Shown: positions 1-12,306 of the stretch, one piece after another | Layout: every line of letters starts with the position of its first letter | Position numbering within the stretch: position 1 is the stretch's first letter | DNA from: Changshengia sp963803165 | GTDB lineage: Bacteria > Chloroflexota > Dormibacteria > Aeolococcales > Aeolococcaceae | Reading direction: 5' to 3' | DNA: 64,000 bases | NCBI GenBank assembly: GCA_963803165.1 | Contig: CAWDLK010000002.1 | Span: 248,001-312,000 of the forward strand | Position numbers and translations under genes: made by a program | Notes under the pieces: generated by a model | Databases searched by the model: none | What the model saw: the letters and a program-made list of their open reading frames with translations, nothing else | Told to the model about the DNA's origin: nothing

Positions 1-448
1 CCAGGCCCCGGCGGCGGCGCGCCTCCTCCTCGGCGTCCTGGCGCTGGCTGTCCAGGAGCGCCCAGCCGTCGTCGATGAGCCGCGGGTACTGCCAGGCGAG
101 GCTGAACTTGCCGGCGCTCATCCCCGCCACCAGCTCCGCGACCTGGGCGGTGTAGCGCTGCCGCGCGTCCCCGGAGAGGCCACCGATGAGATCGGCGAGG
201 ATCGGTCGTGCCTGGGCGTGGGCCCGGCGCACCCAGCCCGGCAGGTGCAGGTGGTGCGGCTGGGGGACCTCGCCGGGGCGGGCCGCCACGGCGAGCCCCT
301 CCGGACGATGGATGCCGGGAAGTCGCGGCCCGGCCCCGGCCACCGGCGGATGGTGGTTCGAACGGCTGGGTCGCGGGCGGCTCGCCCTGTCGACCTCGGT
401 CTCGCCCGGATCCAGGGCGGGCGGCAGCGATGCGGGGGTAACGGTCAC
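1..448 (-). CDS. Hypothetical protein, N-terminal part (runs off the window)
   Basis: An open frame on the minus strand begins at a GTG (448-446) and stays open to the window edge, giving about 149 residues without a stop. The first 60 residues are rich in Pro, Arg and Gly and look disordered. After them comes a better folded-looking stretch containing HLHLPGWVRRAH, YTAQVAELVAGM and FSLAWQYPRLIDDGW, which suggests helices. No family is recognised and no signal peptide or membrane segment is visible. The in-frame ATG a little upstream meets a stop after four codons, so GTG is the only reasonable start. The gap of about 116 bases to nth shows nothing clear. Confidence 0.5.
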   Translation of the reverse strand, partial: MTVTPASLPPALDPGETEVDRASRPRPSRSNHHPPVAGAGPRLPGIHRPEGLAVAARPGEVPQPHHLHLPGWVRRAHAQARPILADLIGGLSGDARQRYTAQVAELVAGMSAGKFSLAWQYPRLIDDGWALLDSQRQDAEEEARRRRGL

Positions 449-564
449 TCGGTGGCCATGGCTGGTTGGACGCGGGCATCGTACCTGACCGGCTCGGCGT
501 CCCGCGTTGGCGTTACCTGAACGCCACGCCGAGATGGTCCGGTCCGTTGCGGCGCGCCCGAGCC

Positions 565-1278
565 TCAGTGGCTCCTCGCGCCACGGCGCGGTGACGGCGG
601 CCGGCCGCGGACCGGCCGCAATCCGCCGATCTGGGCCGAGGGGCAGATGTCGTTGAGCACGCAGACCGGGCAGCGCGGGCTGCGGGCGACGCACACCCGG
701 CGGCCGTGGAGGATGAGCCGGAGCCCGAGCGAGGTCCACTCCGGGGCGGGCACCTCCGAGCAGACGTCCGCCTCGATCTCCACGGGGTCCGTGGACGAGG
801 TCAGCCGCAGCCGGCCGCTGAGCCGGGTGACGTGGGTGTCGACGGCCAACCCCGGCTTGCCGAAGGCGACCCCGAGGACCACGTTGGCGGTCTTGCGGCC
901 CACCCCGCGCAGGGTCACCAGGTCCTCCATCCGGTCCGGCACCCGGCCCTCGAAGCGGGCTACCACCTCCTCGCTCATGGCGATGATGGAGCGGGCCTTG
1001 GCCCGGAAGAACCCGGTGCTGCGGATGAGCTCCTCGAGCTCGGCGGGATCGACGCCGGCGAGCGCGGCCGCGTCCGGGCAGCGGCGAAAGAGCTCCGGGG
1101 TCACCATGTTGACCCGCTCGTCGGTGCACTGGGCGGAGAGGATGGTCGCCACCAGGAGCTGGAGCGGCCCGTGGTGGACCAGGGCGCACTCGGCGTCGGG
1201 GTACTCGGCGGCGAGCCGCTCCACGACCTCCGCCGCCCGGGCCCGGGCACCACGGGGGAGGCGGCGGGTCGAGGCCAT
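565..1278 (-). CDS. nth: Endonuclease III (DNA glycosylase/AP lyase)
   Basis: Base-excision repair enzyme that removes oxidised pyrimidines and cleaves the abasic site. In the 237-residue protein the helix-hairpin-helix GVGRKTANVV places the catalytic Lys at 129 and the catalytic Asp at 147 in AVDTHV. The C-terminal iron-sulfur loop is complete, with Cys196, Cys203, Cys206 and Cys212 in the C-X6-C-X2-C-X5-C spacing typical of the family. Length is a little above the usual 210-220 because of a basic tail after the cluster. It is transcribed divergently from mdh. Family assignment is secure; the exact lesion range is known only from the family. Confidence 0.95.
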   Translation of the reverse strand: MASTRRLPRGARARAAEVVERLAAEYPDAECALVHHGPLQLLVATILSAQCTDERVNMVTPELFRRCPDAAALAGVDPAELEELIRSTGFFRAKARSIIAMSEEVVARFEGRVPDRMEDLVTLRGVGRKTANVVLGVAFGKPGLAVDTHVTRLSGRLRLTSSTDPVEIEADVCSEVPAPEWTSLGLRLILHGRRVCVARSPRCPVCVLNDICPSAQIGGLRPVRGRPPSPRRGARSH

Positions 1279-1377
1279 GGCGAGAAGGATGCCACCCGCC
1301 GGCGGCGGCCCGGGACCCGCTGCCCGGGCGCCGCCTTTCTACAATCGAGCGGTCAGCCCACCACCGGAGGCAGTCGC

Positions 1378-2358
1378 GTGCGCCACAAGATCACCGTCAT
1401 CGGCGCGGGCAACGTCGGCGCCACCCTCGCCCAGCGCCTCGCCGAGCGCGACTACGCCGACGTCGTCCTGGTCGACATCGTCGAGGGCCTGCCCCAGGGG
1501 AAGGCGCTCGACATCCTCGAGGCCGGCCCGGTGGTCGGCTACGACAGCCTGGTCACCGGCACCAACGGCTACGCCGAGACCGCGGGCAGCGACATCGTGG
1601 TGGTGACCAGCGGGGTCGCCCGCAAGCCGGGGATGTCCCGCGACGACCTGGTCATGACCAACGCGGGGATCGTCGCCGGCGTGGTCCGCCAGGCGGCGGC
1701 GGCGTCACCCGAGGCGGTCCTCATCGTGGTCAGCAACCCGCTCGACGCCATGGCCCAGGTGGCCCTGGCGGTGAGCGGCTTCCCCCGCCGGCGGGTCATC
1801 GGCATGGCCGGCGTCCTCGACACCGCCCGCTTCCGGACCTTCGTGGCCCAGGAGCTGGGGGCGTCGGTGCGCGACGTGCAGGCCCACGTGCTGGGCGGCC
1901 ACGGCGACACCATGGTGCCGCTCACCCAGCTCACCACGGTGGCGGGCCGGCCGGTGGCCCAGCTCATCGCCGCGGAGCGGCTGGAGCAGATCGTGCAGCG
2001 GACCCGCGACGGCGGCGCCGAGATCGTCGGCCTGCTCAAGACCGGCAGCGCGTACTACGCGCCGAGCGCGGCGGTGGCCCAGATGGTGGACGCCATCCTC
2101 CTCGACACCCGCCAGGTCCTCCCCTGCAGCGTCCACCTCGAGGGCGAGTACGGGATCGACGGGGTGTTCAGCGGCGTCCCGGCCCGGCTCGGGTCGGGCG
2201 GGCTGGTGGAGGTCGTCGAGGTCCCGCTGAGCGAGCCCGATCAGGCGGCGCTCCGCCGCTCGGCGTCCGCGGTCGAGGAGGTGATCGGGATCATCGAGGC
2301 CAACCGGCCCCAGATCGACCCCTCGCTGCCGAGCCTCCTCCGCCGCCCCGCCGGCTGA
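1378..2358 (+). CDS. mdh: Malate dehydrogenase (LDH-like type)
   Basis: NAD-dependent oxidation of malate to oxaloacetate in the TCA cycle. The 326-residue protein starts at GTG 1378, seven bases behind a GGAGG at 1366-1370; the longer upstream frame has no support because it runs antisense to nth. The Rossmann GAGNVG is at residues 9-14. The substrate arginines fall in ARKPGMSRDD (Arg82, Arg88), Asp148 and Arg151 are in GVLDTARFR, and the catalytic His175 is in GGHGDTM. VVSNPLDAM is also typical. Arg at position 82 in this loop marks malate rather than lactate specificity in the family. It converges on the sdh operon with a gap of about 10 bases. Confidence 0.95.
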   Translation: MRHKITVIGAGNVGATLAQRLAERDYADVVLVDIVEGLPQGKALDILEAGPVVGYDSLVTGTNGYAETAGSDIVVVTSGVARKPGMSRDDLVMTNAGIVAGVVRQAAAASPEAVLIVVSNPLDAMAQVALAVSGFPRRRVIGMAGVLDTARFRTFVAQELGASVRDVQAHVLGGHGDTMVPLTQLTTVAGRPVAQLIAAERLEQIVQRTRDGGAEIVGLLKTGSAYYAPSAAVAQMVDAILLDTRQVLPCSVHLEGEYGIDGVFSGVPARLGSGGLVEVVEVPLSEPDQAALRRSASAVEEVIGIIEANRPQIDPSLPSLLRRPAG

Positions 2359-2368
2359 CCCGCCCCCG

Positions 2369-2641
2369 CTATCGCAGACGGGGCGCCGGGGGCGCCAGCG
2401 CCTCCTCGGTCCAGGTGGACAGCGGCTCGTGGTCGTCCCCCGGGGTGGTGACCGCCGGAGGCGTGGGGCGCGGCTCCTGATAGCGCATCCCCCAGAGCGG
2501 ACCGATCACCACCAGCATCCGGAGCACCGACTTGCGCAGCTCGGAGTCGCCCCACTCGGGGGTCCGCGAGTGGCGGTAGAAGGCGCTGAAGGCGATCGCC
2601 AGGACGGCGAGGATGGCGGCCATGACGATCGCGACGATCAT
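2369..2641 (-). CDS. Small membrane protein coupled to sdhB
   Basis: A 90-residue protein whose ATG (2641-2639) overlaps the sdhB stop in an ATGA, so it is probably translated by coupling. The first 20 residues (MIVAIVMAAILAVLAIAFSA) form one strong membrane helix. A second, weaker hydrophobic patch (LRMLVVIGPLWGMRY) lies near residues 40-55, and the tail is polar and rich in Pro and Thr. No family is recognised. As last gene of the sdhC-sdhA-sdhB operon it may be an accessory subunit or assembly helper of succinate dehydrogenase; mycobacterial Sdh1 is known to carry an extra small subunit, but similarity to that protein cannot be judged here. Confidence 0.7.
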   Translation of the reverse strand: MIVAIVMAAILAVLAIAFSAFYRHSRTPEWGDSELRKSVLRMLVVIGPLWGMRYQEPRPTPPAVTTPGDDHEPLSTWTEEALAPPAPRLR

Positions 2642-3462
2642 GCGGGTGGCCCGGCGCCCGATCTCGCCCCGCCCCCGCGGAGCTTGCGGCCCAGCCAGCG
2701 CACCGGGTCCCAGTGCTGGTCGGCCACCCTCTCCTTGAGCGGGATGATCGCGTTGTCGGTGATGTGGATGTGCTCGGGGCAGACCTCGGTGCAGCACTTG
2801 GTGATGTTGCAGAGGCCCAGCCCACCGCGGTCGCGGAGCAGCTCGCGGCGGTCGAGCACGTCCTTGGGGTGCATCTCCAGGCTGGCCACCCGGACGAAGA
2901 AGCGGGGCCCGAAGAAGCGCGCGCTCAGCTCGTGGGTGCGGTTGACATGGCAGACGTCCTGGCAGAGGAAGCATTCGATGCAGCGCCGGTACTCGTAGAG
3001 GCGGTCGATGTCCATCTGGGGGATCCGCCACGGCGTACCGTCGTCGGGGGCCGGGGTGAAGGGCGGGATCAGCTTGTTGGTCTCGTAGTTGCGCGAGACG
3101 TCGGTGACCAGGTCCTTGATCAGCGGGAAAGCCTTGAGCGGCTGGATGGTGATCGTCCCCCGGGGCAGGGTGTCGATGCGGGTGGTGCACATCAGGGTCG
3201 GGCGCCCGTTGACCTCGGCGCTGCAGGAGCCGCACTTCCCCGCCTTGCAGTTCCAGCGCACCGCCAGCTCGGTGTCGGCGTTGCGCTGCACCCAGTGGAG
3301 GGCGTCGAGCACCACCATCCCCTCCACCTCGGGGACCTCGTAGGTCGCGTAGCCCTGCTCGCCCCCGGGGACGCCCTTGAAGACGCGCACGGTGAGGGTC
3401 GCGCCGGTGAGGCCGCTCTCCGGCTCGGGCTCGGCGCCGGTACGGGGCGCGGCGTCCGCCAT
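2638..3462 (-). CDS. sdhB: Succinate dehydrogenase/fumarate reductase iron-sulfur subunit
   Basis: Carries electrons from the flavoprotein to the membrane anchor. The 274-residue protein has an N-terminal plant-ferredoxin fold with Cys72, Cys77, Cys80 and Cys92 for the [2Fe-2S] cluster. The C-terminal domain has CIECFLCQDVC (161-171) and CNITKCCTEVCPE (218-230) for the [4Fe-4S] and [3Fe-4S] clusters. A 20-residue acidic/Pro extension precedes the ferredoxin domain. Its ATG overlaps the sdhA stop (TGATG) and its stop overlaps the next ATG, so the whole operon is translationally coupled. Confidence 0.95.
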   Translation of the reverse strand: MADAAPRTGAEPEPESGLTGATLTVRVFKGVPGGEQGYATYEVPEVEGMVVLDALHWVQRNADTELAVRWNCKAGKCGSCSAEVNGRPTLMCTTRIDTLPRGTITIQPLKAFPLIKDLVTDVSRNYETNKLIPPFTPAPDDGTPWRIPQMDIDRLYEYRRCIECFLCQDVCHVNRTHELSARFFGPRFFVRVASLEMHPKDVLDRRELLRDRGGLGLCNITKCCTEVCPEHIHITDNAIIPLKERVADQHWDPVRWLGRKLRGGGARSGAGPPA

Positions 3463-5267
3463 CAGTGCGCCTCCTCGGCACGCGGGGCGACCTTCCCCGC
3501 GTAGTGCGACGGGAGGTTGGCGGGGTCGAAGAAGCGGCTTCGGTTGAGCCGGGCGACCACCTCGTCGGGCATCAGCTCGAGAGGCCGCTCGTCCACCACC
3601 ATGCCGTCCCCGCCCTGGTGCACAACCAGGTTGACCCGGCTCAGGTGGTCGTCCTTCTCCGGGAAGTCGTGCCGCCACTGCGCGCCTCGCGACTCGCGCC
3701 GGGCCAGGGCGGCGCGGACGATCGCCTCGGAGACGGTGAGCATGAACTCGACGTCGCGGCAGGTCTGCCAGCCGGGGTTGAGCACCCGGCCGCCGGCCAC
3801 CCGCATCCGCGCGCTGCGCTCGCGCAGCCCGCCGATGGCGGCCAGAGCCCGGCTCAGCGACTCCTCGCTGCGCCCGATCCCGGCGTCGTCCTGCATCGAC
3901 TCCTGAAGGGTGCGGTGGAGCTGGAGCGGGTTCTCCCCCTCCCCCACCCCGCCGCCCGCGAGCGGCCGGAGCACCGCCTCCTGCTCGGCGGCGATCTGCT
4001 GCTGCGAGACCGCCGCCCGGGGCCCCGCGCTCTTGGCGAAGTCGGCGGCCGCCATCCCCGCGCGGCGGCCAAAGACCAGGATGTCCCCGAGCGAGTTGCC
4101 CCCCAGGCGGTTGGCGCCGTGAAGGCCCGCCGCCACCTCGCCGGCGGCATAGAGGCCGGGCACCGTGGTCGCTGCGGTCTCGGGGTCGACCCGGATGCCG
4201 CCCATGGTGTAGTGGATGGTGGGGCCCACCTCCATCGGCTCCTTGGTGATGTCGACCCCGGCCAGGGCCTCGAACTGGTCGACCATCGAGGGCAGCGTCC
4301 TGCGGATCTCGGCGGGGCTGCGGCGGCTGGCGATGTCGAGGAAGGCACCGCCGTGAGTGGTGCCCCGACCCGCCATCACCTCCTTGTAGATGGAGCGGGC
4401 CACGACGTCGCGGCTCGAGAGGTCCTTCTTGACCGGGTCGTAGCGCTCCATGAAGCGCTCGCCCAGGGAGTTGCGGAGGATCCCGCCCTCGCCGCGCACC
4501 GCCTCGGTGACCAGGATCCCGCGCGCCCCGGGCGGCCAGATCATCCCGGTCGGGTGGAACTGGACGAACTCCATGTCCTGCAGCTCGGCGCCCGCCTGGT
4601 AGGCCATCGCCGCACCGTCGCCGGTGCCCTCCCAGGCGTTGGAGGTGTAGCGGAACATCCGGCCCCAGCCGCCCGACGCCATCACCACCGCGCCGGCCCG
4701 GATGACGATCATCTCGCCGCTGTTGCGGTCGTACCCAAAGGCGCCGCAGACCCGGTCGCCGCTGGTGAGCAGCCGGGTGAGGGTGCACTCCATCATCACG
4801 TCGGCGCCCGCCGTGTGCACCAGCCGGTCCTGGCAGGTGCGGATCAATTCGAGCCCGGTGCGGTCGCCCACGTGGCACAGCCGCCGGAAGCTATGGGCGC
4901 CGAAGGCCCGCTGCATGACCCGGCCGTCGTCGGTGCGGTCAAAGAGGCCGCCCCAGCGCTCCAGCTCGTAGACGCGGTCGATGACCTCGCGGCTGTAGAC
5001 GTCGACCATCCTCCAGTTGTTGACCAGCTGGCCGCCCAGCATGGTGTCGGCGAAGTGCACCTCCCAGCTGTCCGGGGAGTCGACGTTGCCGAGCGCGGCG
5101 GCGATGCCCCCCTCGGCCATCACCGTGTGGGCCTTGCCGAGCAGGGTCTTGGTGATGACGATGGTCGAGCAGCCGGCCTCGGCGGCGGCGATGGCGGCGC
5201 GCAGCCCGGCGCCGCCCGCGCCCACCACCAGGACGTCGCACTCGCGGGTGAGGTAGGGCTCGGCCAT
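3462..5267 (-). CDS. sdhA: Succinate dehydrogenase flavoprotein subunit
   Basis: Oxidises succinate to fumarate on a covalently bound FAD. The 601-residue protein begins at ATG 5267, two bases after the sdhC stop; the frame extends further upstream but only antisense through sdhC coding sequence. The dinucleotide motif GAGGAG is at 16-21 and the FAD-attachment His is His47 in KAHTVMAEGG. Further family motifs are QFHPTGM, HGANRLGGNSLGD and the C-terminal fumarate reductase/succinate dehydrogenase domain with WQTCRDVEFML. Length is normal. Operon order is sdhC-sdhA-sdhB-small protein. Confidence 0.95.
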   Translation of the reverse strand: MAEPYLTRECDVLVVGAGGAGLRAAIAAAEAGCSTIVITKTLLGKAHTVMAEGGIAAALGNVDSPDSWEVHFADTMLGGQLVNNWRMVDVYSREVIDRVYELERWGGLFDRTDDGRVMQRAFGAHSFRRLCHVGDRTGLELIRTCQDRLVHTAGADVMMECTLTRLLTSGDRVCGAFGYDRNSGEMIVIRAGAVVMASGGWGRMFRYTSNAWEGTGDGAAMAYQAGAELQDMEFVQFHPTGMIWPPGARGILVTEAVRGEGGILRNSLGERFMERYDPVKKDLSSRDVVARSIYKEVMAGRGTTHGGAFLDIASRRSPAEIRRTLPSMVDQFEALAGVDITKEPMEVGPTIHYTMGGIRVDPETAATTVPGLYAAGEVAAGLHGANRLGGNSLGDILVFGRRAGMAAADFAKSAGPRAAVSQQQIAAEQEAVLRPLAGGGVGEGENPLQLHRTLQESMQDDAGIGRSEESLSRALAAIGGLRERSARMRVAGGRVLNPGWQTCRDVEFMLTVSEAIVRAALARRESRGAQWRHDFPEKDDHLSRVNLVVHQGGDGMVVDERPLELMPDEVVARLNRSRFFDPANLPSHYAGKVAPRAEEAH

Positions 5268-5268
5268 C

Positions 5269-6054
5269 TCAGAAGAGCAGGTGCGGGTCGGGCATGCCGG
5301 CCTGGAGGAGGCGGATGTAGACCTCGGCGGTGACCACGCTGAACATGCTGACCCAGGCCCAGAGGGCGTGGTGGCCATTGAACCAGGTGACCATCCGCCA
5401 CAGCCGGAAGCGGCTCCGGCCCGCCTGGGAGCAGGAGAAGCAGTCGAGGCCGCCCCCCGCCGTGTGCCGGAAGGCGTGGCAGCCGAGGCTGTACCCGGAG
5501 AGCAGCACGGCGTTGACCAGGAGGATCAGGGTGCCCAGGCCGAGGTAGAGGTGGCCGCCGTCGTCGAAGGAGGCGAAGGCGTCCACCCAGAGCAGGACCA
5601 CCACGATGGCGGCCGGGTACCAGAAGAAGCGGTGCAGATTGTTGAGCACCATGGGGAGGCGGGTCTCGCCGCGGTACCCGCGGTGGCGCAGCTCCCCGAT
5701 CGCGCACGCCGGCGGGTCCCAGAAGAAGGAGCGGTAGTAGGACTTCCGGTAGTAGTAGCAGGTGGCCCGGAAGCCGAGCGGCGCCCAGAGCACCCAGAGC
5801 GCCGGGGTCACCGGGCCGGTCTTCCAGAGCAGCGGGGAGAAGAAGGGAGAGAGGTAGTTGGCGTGCTCGCTGACGTGATTGGGCCCGGGTCCGAAGAAGG
5901 AGGTCCAGAGCGAGTAGCCGGTGAAGGCGCCGAGCACCACCACCACGGCGAGGGGCTGCGCCCACCAGGGGGTGCCGCGACGGAGCCGGTCCCAGAGCCC
6001 GACGCTCCGGCCGCTCGCGGCGACGCCCACCGCCGGCGTGACGTGCGCTGCCAT
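5269..6054 (-). CDS. sdhC: Succinate dehydrogenase cytochrome b / membrane anchor subunit
   Basis: A 261-residue membrane protein with about five hydrophobic segments, starting near residues 32-50 (WWAQPLAVVVVLGAFTGYSL) and followed by segments around ALWVLWAPLGF, WYPAAIVVVLLWVDAF, LGTLILLVNAVLLSGYSL and HALWAWVSMFSVVTAEVYI. Conserved His residues inside or beside these segments (LNNLHRF, SLGCHAF, NGHHALW) are candidate haem ligands. It resembles the single long anchor of actinobacterial Sdh1-type enzymes rather than the short SdhC/SdhD pair. First gene of the sdh operon and divergent from gltB across about 250 bases. Confidence 0.85.
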   Translation of the reverse strand: MAAHVTPAVGVAASGRSVGLWDRLRRGTPWWAQPLAVVVVLGAFTGYSLWTSFFGPGPNHVSEHANYLSPFFSPLLWKTGPVTPALWVLWAPLGFRATCYYYRKSYYRSFFWDPPACAIGELRHRGYRGETRLPMVLNNLHRFFWYPAAIVVVLLWVDAFASFDDGGHLYLGLGTLILLVNAVLLSGYSLGCHAFRHTAGGGLDCFSCSQAGRSRFRLWRMVTWFNGHHALWAWVSMFSVVTAEVYIRLLQAGMPDPHLLF

Positions 6055-6302
6055 CGGGACCTGATCCTAGCGAATCCGGGACCGGGGACTGATGGTCGGT
6101 GTGACCTCCGGCCCGGTTGCGGCGGCCGGAGGTGCGCCGCCGGGCCAGATTGACGCTCGGTTGGCACGAATCGGCGGGTTCCTGGTACTCTCGATGGCCA
6201 AACCCGACGATCGCCCCGCGCGGGCCCGCGGTCCGGGGGAGCCTCGCGGCAGGCGTCAGTCGGGCTGTCCGCCCGCCCCTCTCCGGAGCCACCTCTCCAG
6301 CC

Positions 6303-10829
<4,527 letters not shown>

Positions 10830-10878
10830 GCCGGACCGCCCCCCTCACCCGGGCCCTCCCGGGCACCGGAGCGCAGCC

Positions 10879-12294
10879 ATGAGCCGCACCGGCTTCATGG
10901 ACCACGCCCGCGAGTCGCGGCACAAGCGGCCGGTCGCGCTGCGGGTGTCCGACTACCGCGAGGTCTATGTCCCCCACCCCGTGGAGATCCTGCGCACCCA
11001 GGCGGCGCGCTGCATGGACTGCGCCGTCCCCTTCTGCCACCAGGGCTGCCCGCTCGGCAACCTGATCCCCGAGTGGAACGAGCTGGTCCACGACCAGGAC
11101 TGGGCCCAGGCCATCACCCGGCTCCACCTCACCAACAACTTCCCCGAGTTCACCGGGACGCTCTGCCCGGCCCCCTGCGAGCCCGCCTGCGTGCTCGCCA
11201 TCAACAGCGACCCGGTGACCATCAAGGACATCGAGCTGTCGATCATCGACCGGGCCTTCGAGGACGGGACGGTGCGGCCCCAGCCGCCCGGCTTCCGCAC
11301 CCGGAGGAGGGTCGCCGTGGTCGGCTCGGGGCCGGCCGGCCTGGCCGCCGCCCAGCAGCTCAACCGGGCCGGGCACCGGGTCACCGTCTACGAGAAGGCG
11401 GACCGTCTCGGCGGGCTGCTCCGCTACGGGATCCCCGACTTCAAGATGGAGAAGCACCGCCTCGACCGCCGCCTCGCCCTGCTCGAGGCGGAGGGCATCG
11501 TCTTCGAAACCAACTGCGAGGCCGGCCGCGACATCTCGGCGGCGGAGCTGCGCCGGCGCTTCGACGCGGTGATGCTCTGCGTCGGCGCCGAGCGGGGCCG
11601 CGACGTCCACGTCCCCGGGCGCGAGCTGCCCGGCGTCCACCTGGCCATGGACTACCTGGTCCAGCAGAACCGCCGGGTGGCCGGCGAGACCACCCCGGCC
11701 CGCAGCGCCATCTCCGCCGCCGGTCGCCGGGTGGTGATCATCGGCGGCGGGGACACCGCCGCCGACTGCCTCGGCAACGCCCATCGCGAGGGCTGCGCCT
11801 CGGTGGAGGTGCTCTCCGTCTACCCCGAGCCGCCGGCGACGCGCCCCCGGGGCAACCCGTGGCCCGAGTGGCCGCTGGTGCTCCAGACCTACCCGGCCCA
11901 CGAGGAGGGGGGGCGGCGCCACTTCGGGGTGATGGTGTCCGGGTTCCATGGCACCGGTCGCGTCGACAGCATCGAGACCGTGGAGTGCGAGGTCCGGCGC
12001 GGGGGCACCGGCCGCGAGCTCACCCCCGTGGAGGGGACGGAGCGCCGGATGCCCGGCGACCTGGTCCTGCTCGCCATCGGCTTCGACGGGGTGGGCTGCC
12101 CCGCCCTGGTCGAGGAGCTGGGCGGGCACCTGGACGCCTCGGGGGCGGTGGAGATCGACGCCGACTTCCGCGCCGCGCCCGGCGTCTTCGCGAGCGGCGA
12201 TGCCACCCGGGGGGCCTCGCTCATCGTCTGGGCGATCGCCGAGGCGCGCCGGGCCGCCGCCGCCTGCGACCGCTTCCTGGCCGTCCCGGCCTGA
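10879..12294 (+). CDS. gltD: Glutamate synthase small subunit
   Basis: Feeds NAD(P)H electrons to GltB. The 471-residue protein has the N-terminal double-cluster domain with ARCMDCAVPFCHQGCPLGNLIPEW and, further on, CPAPCEPAC. A first dinucleotide-binding motif (GSGPAGLAAAQQL) sits near residue 150 and a second (GGGDTAADCLG) near residue 290. FASGDATRGASLIVWAIAEAR at the end is the usual flavin motif. It lies just downstream of gltB in the same direction, so the two form an operon. Its stop is 12 bases from the stop of a second, oppositely oriented homologue. Confidence 0.95.
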   Translation: MSRTGFMDHARESRHKRPVALRVSDYREVYVPHPVEILRTQAARCMDCAVPFCHQGCPLGNLIPEWNELVHDQDWAQAITRLHLTNNFPEFTGTLCPAPCEPACVLAINSDPVTIKDIELSIIDRAFEDGTVRPQPPGFRTRRRVAVVGSGPAGLAAAQQLNRAGHRVTVYEKADRLGGLLRYGIPDFKMEKHRLDRRLALLEAEGIVFETNCEAGRDISAAELRRRFDAVMLCVGAERGRDVHVPGRELPGVHLAMDYLVQQNRRVAGETTPARSAISAAGRRVVIIGGGDTAADCLGNAHREGCASVEVLSVYPEPPATRPRGNPWPEWPLVLQTYPAHEEGGRRHFGVMVSGFHGTGRVDSIETVECEVRRGGTGRELTPVEGTERRMPGDLVLLAIGFDGVGCPALVEELGGHLDASGAVEIDADFRAAPGVFASGDATRGASLIVWAIAEARRAAAACDRFLAVPA

Positions 12295-12306
12295 CCCCCC
12301 TCCCGG

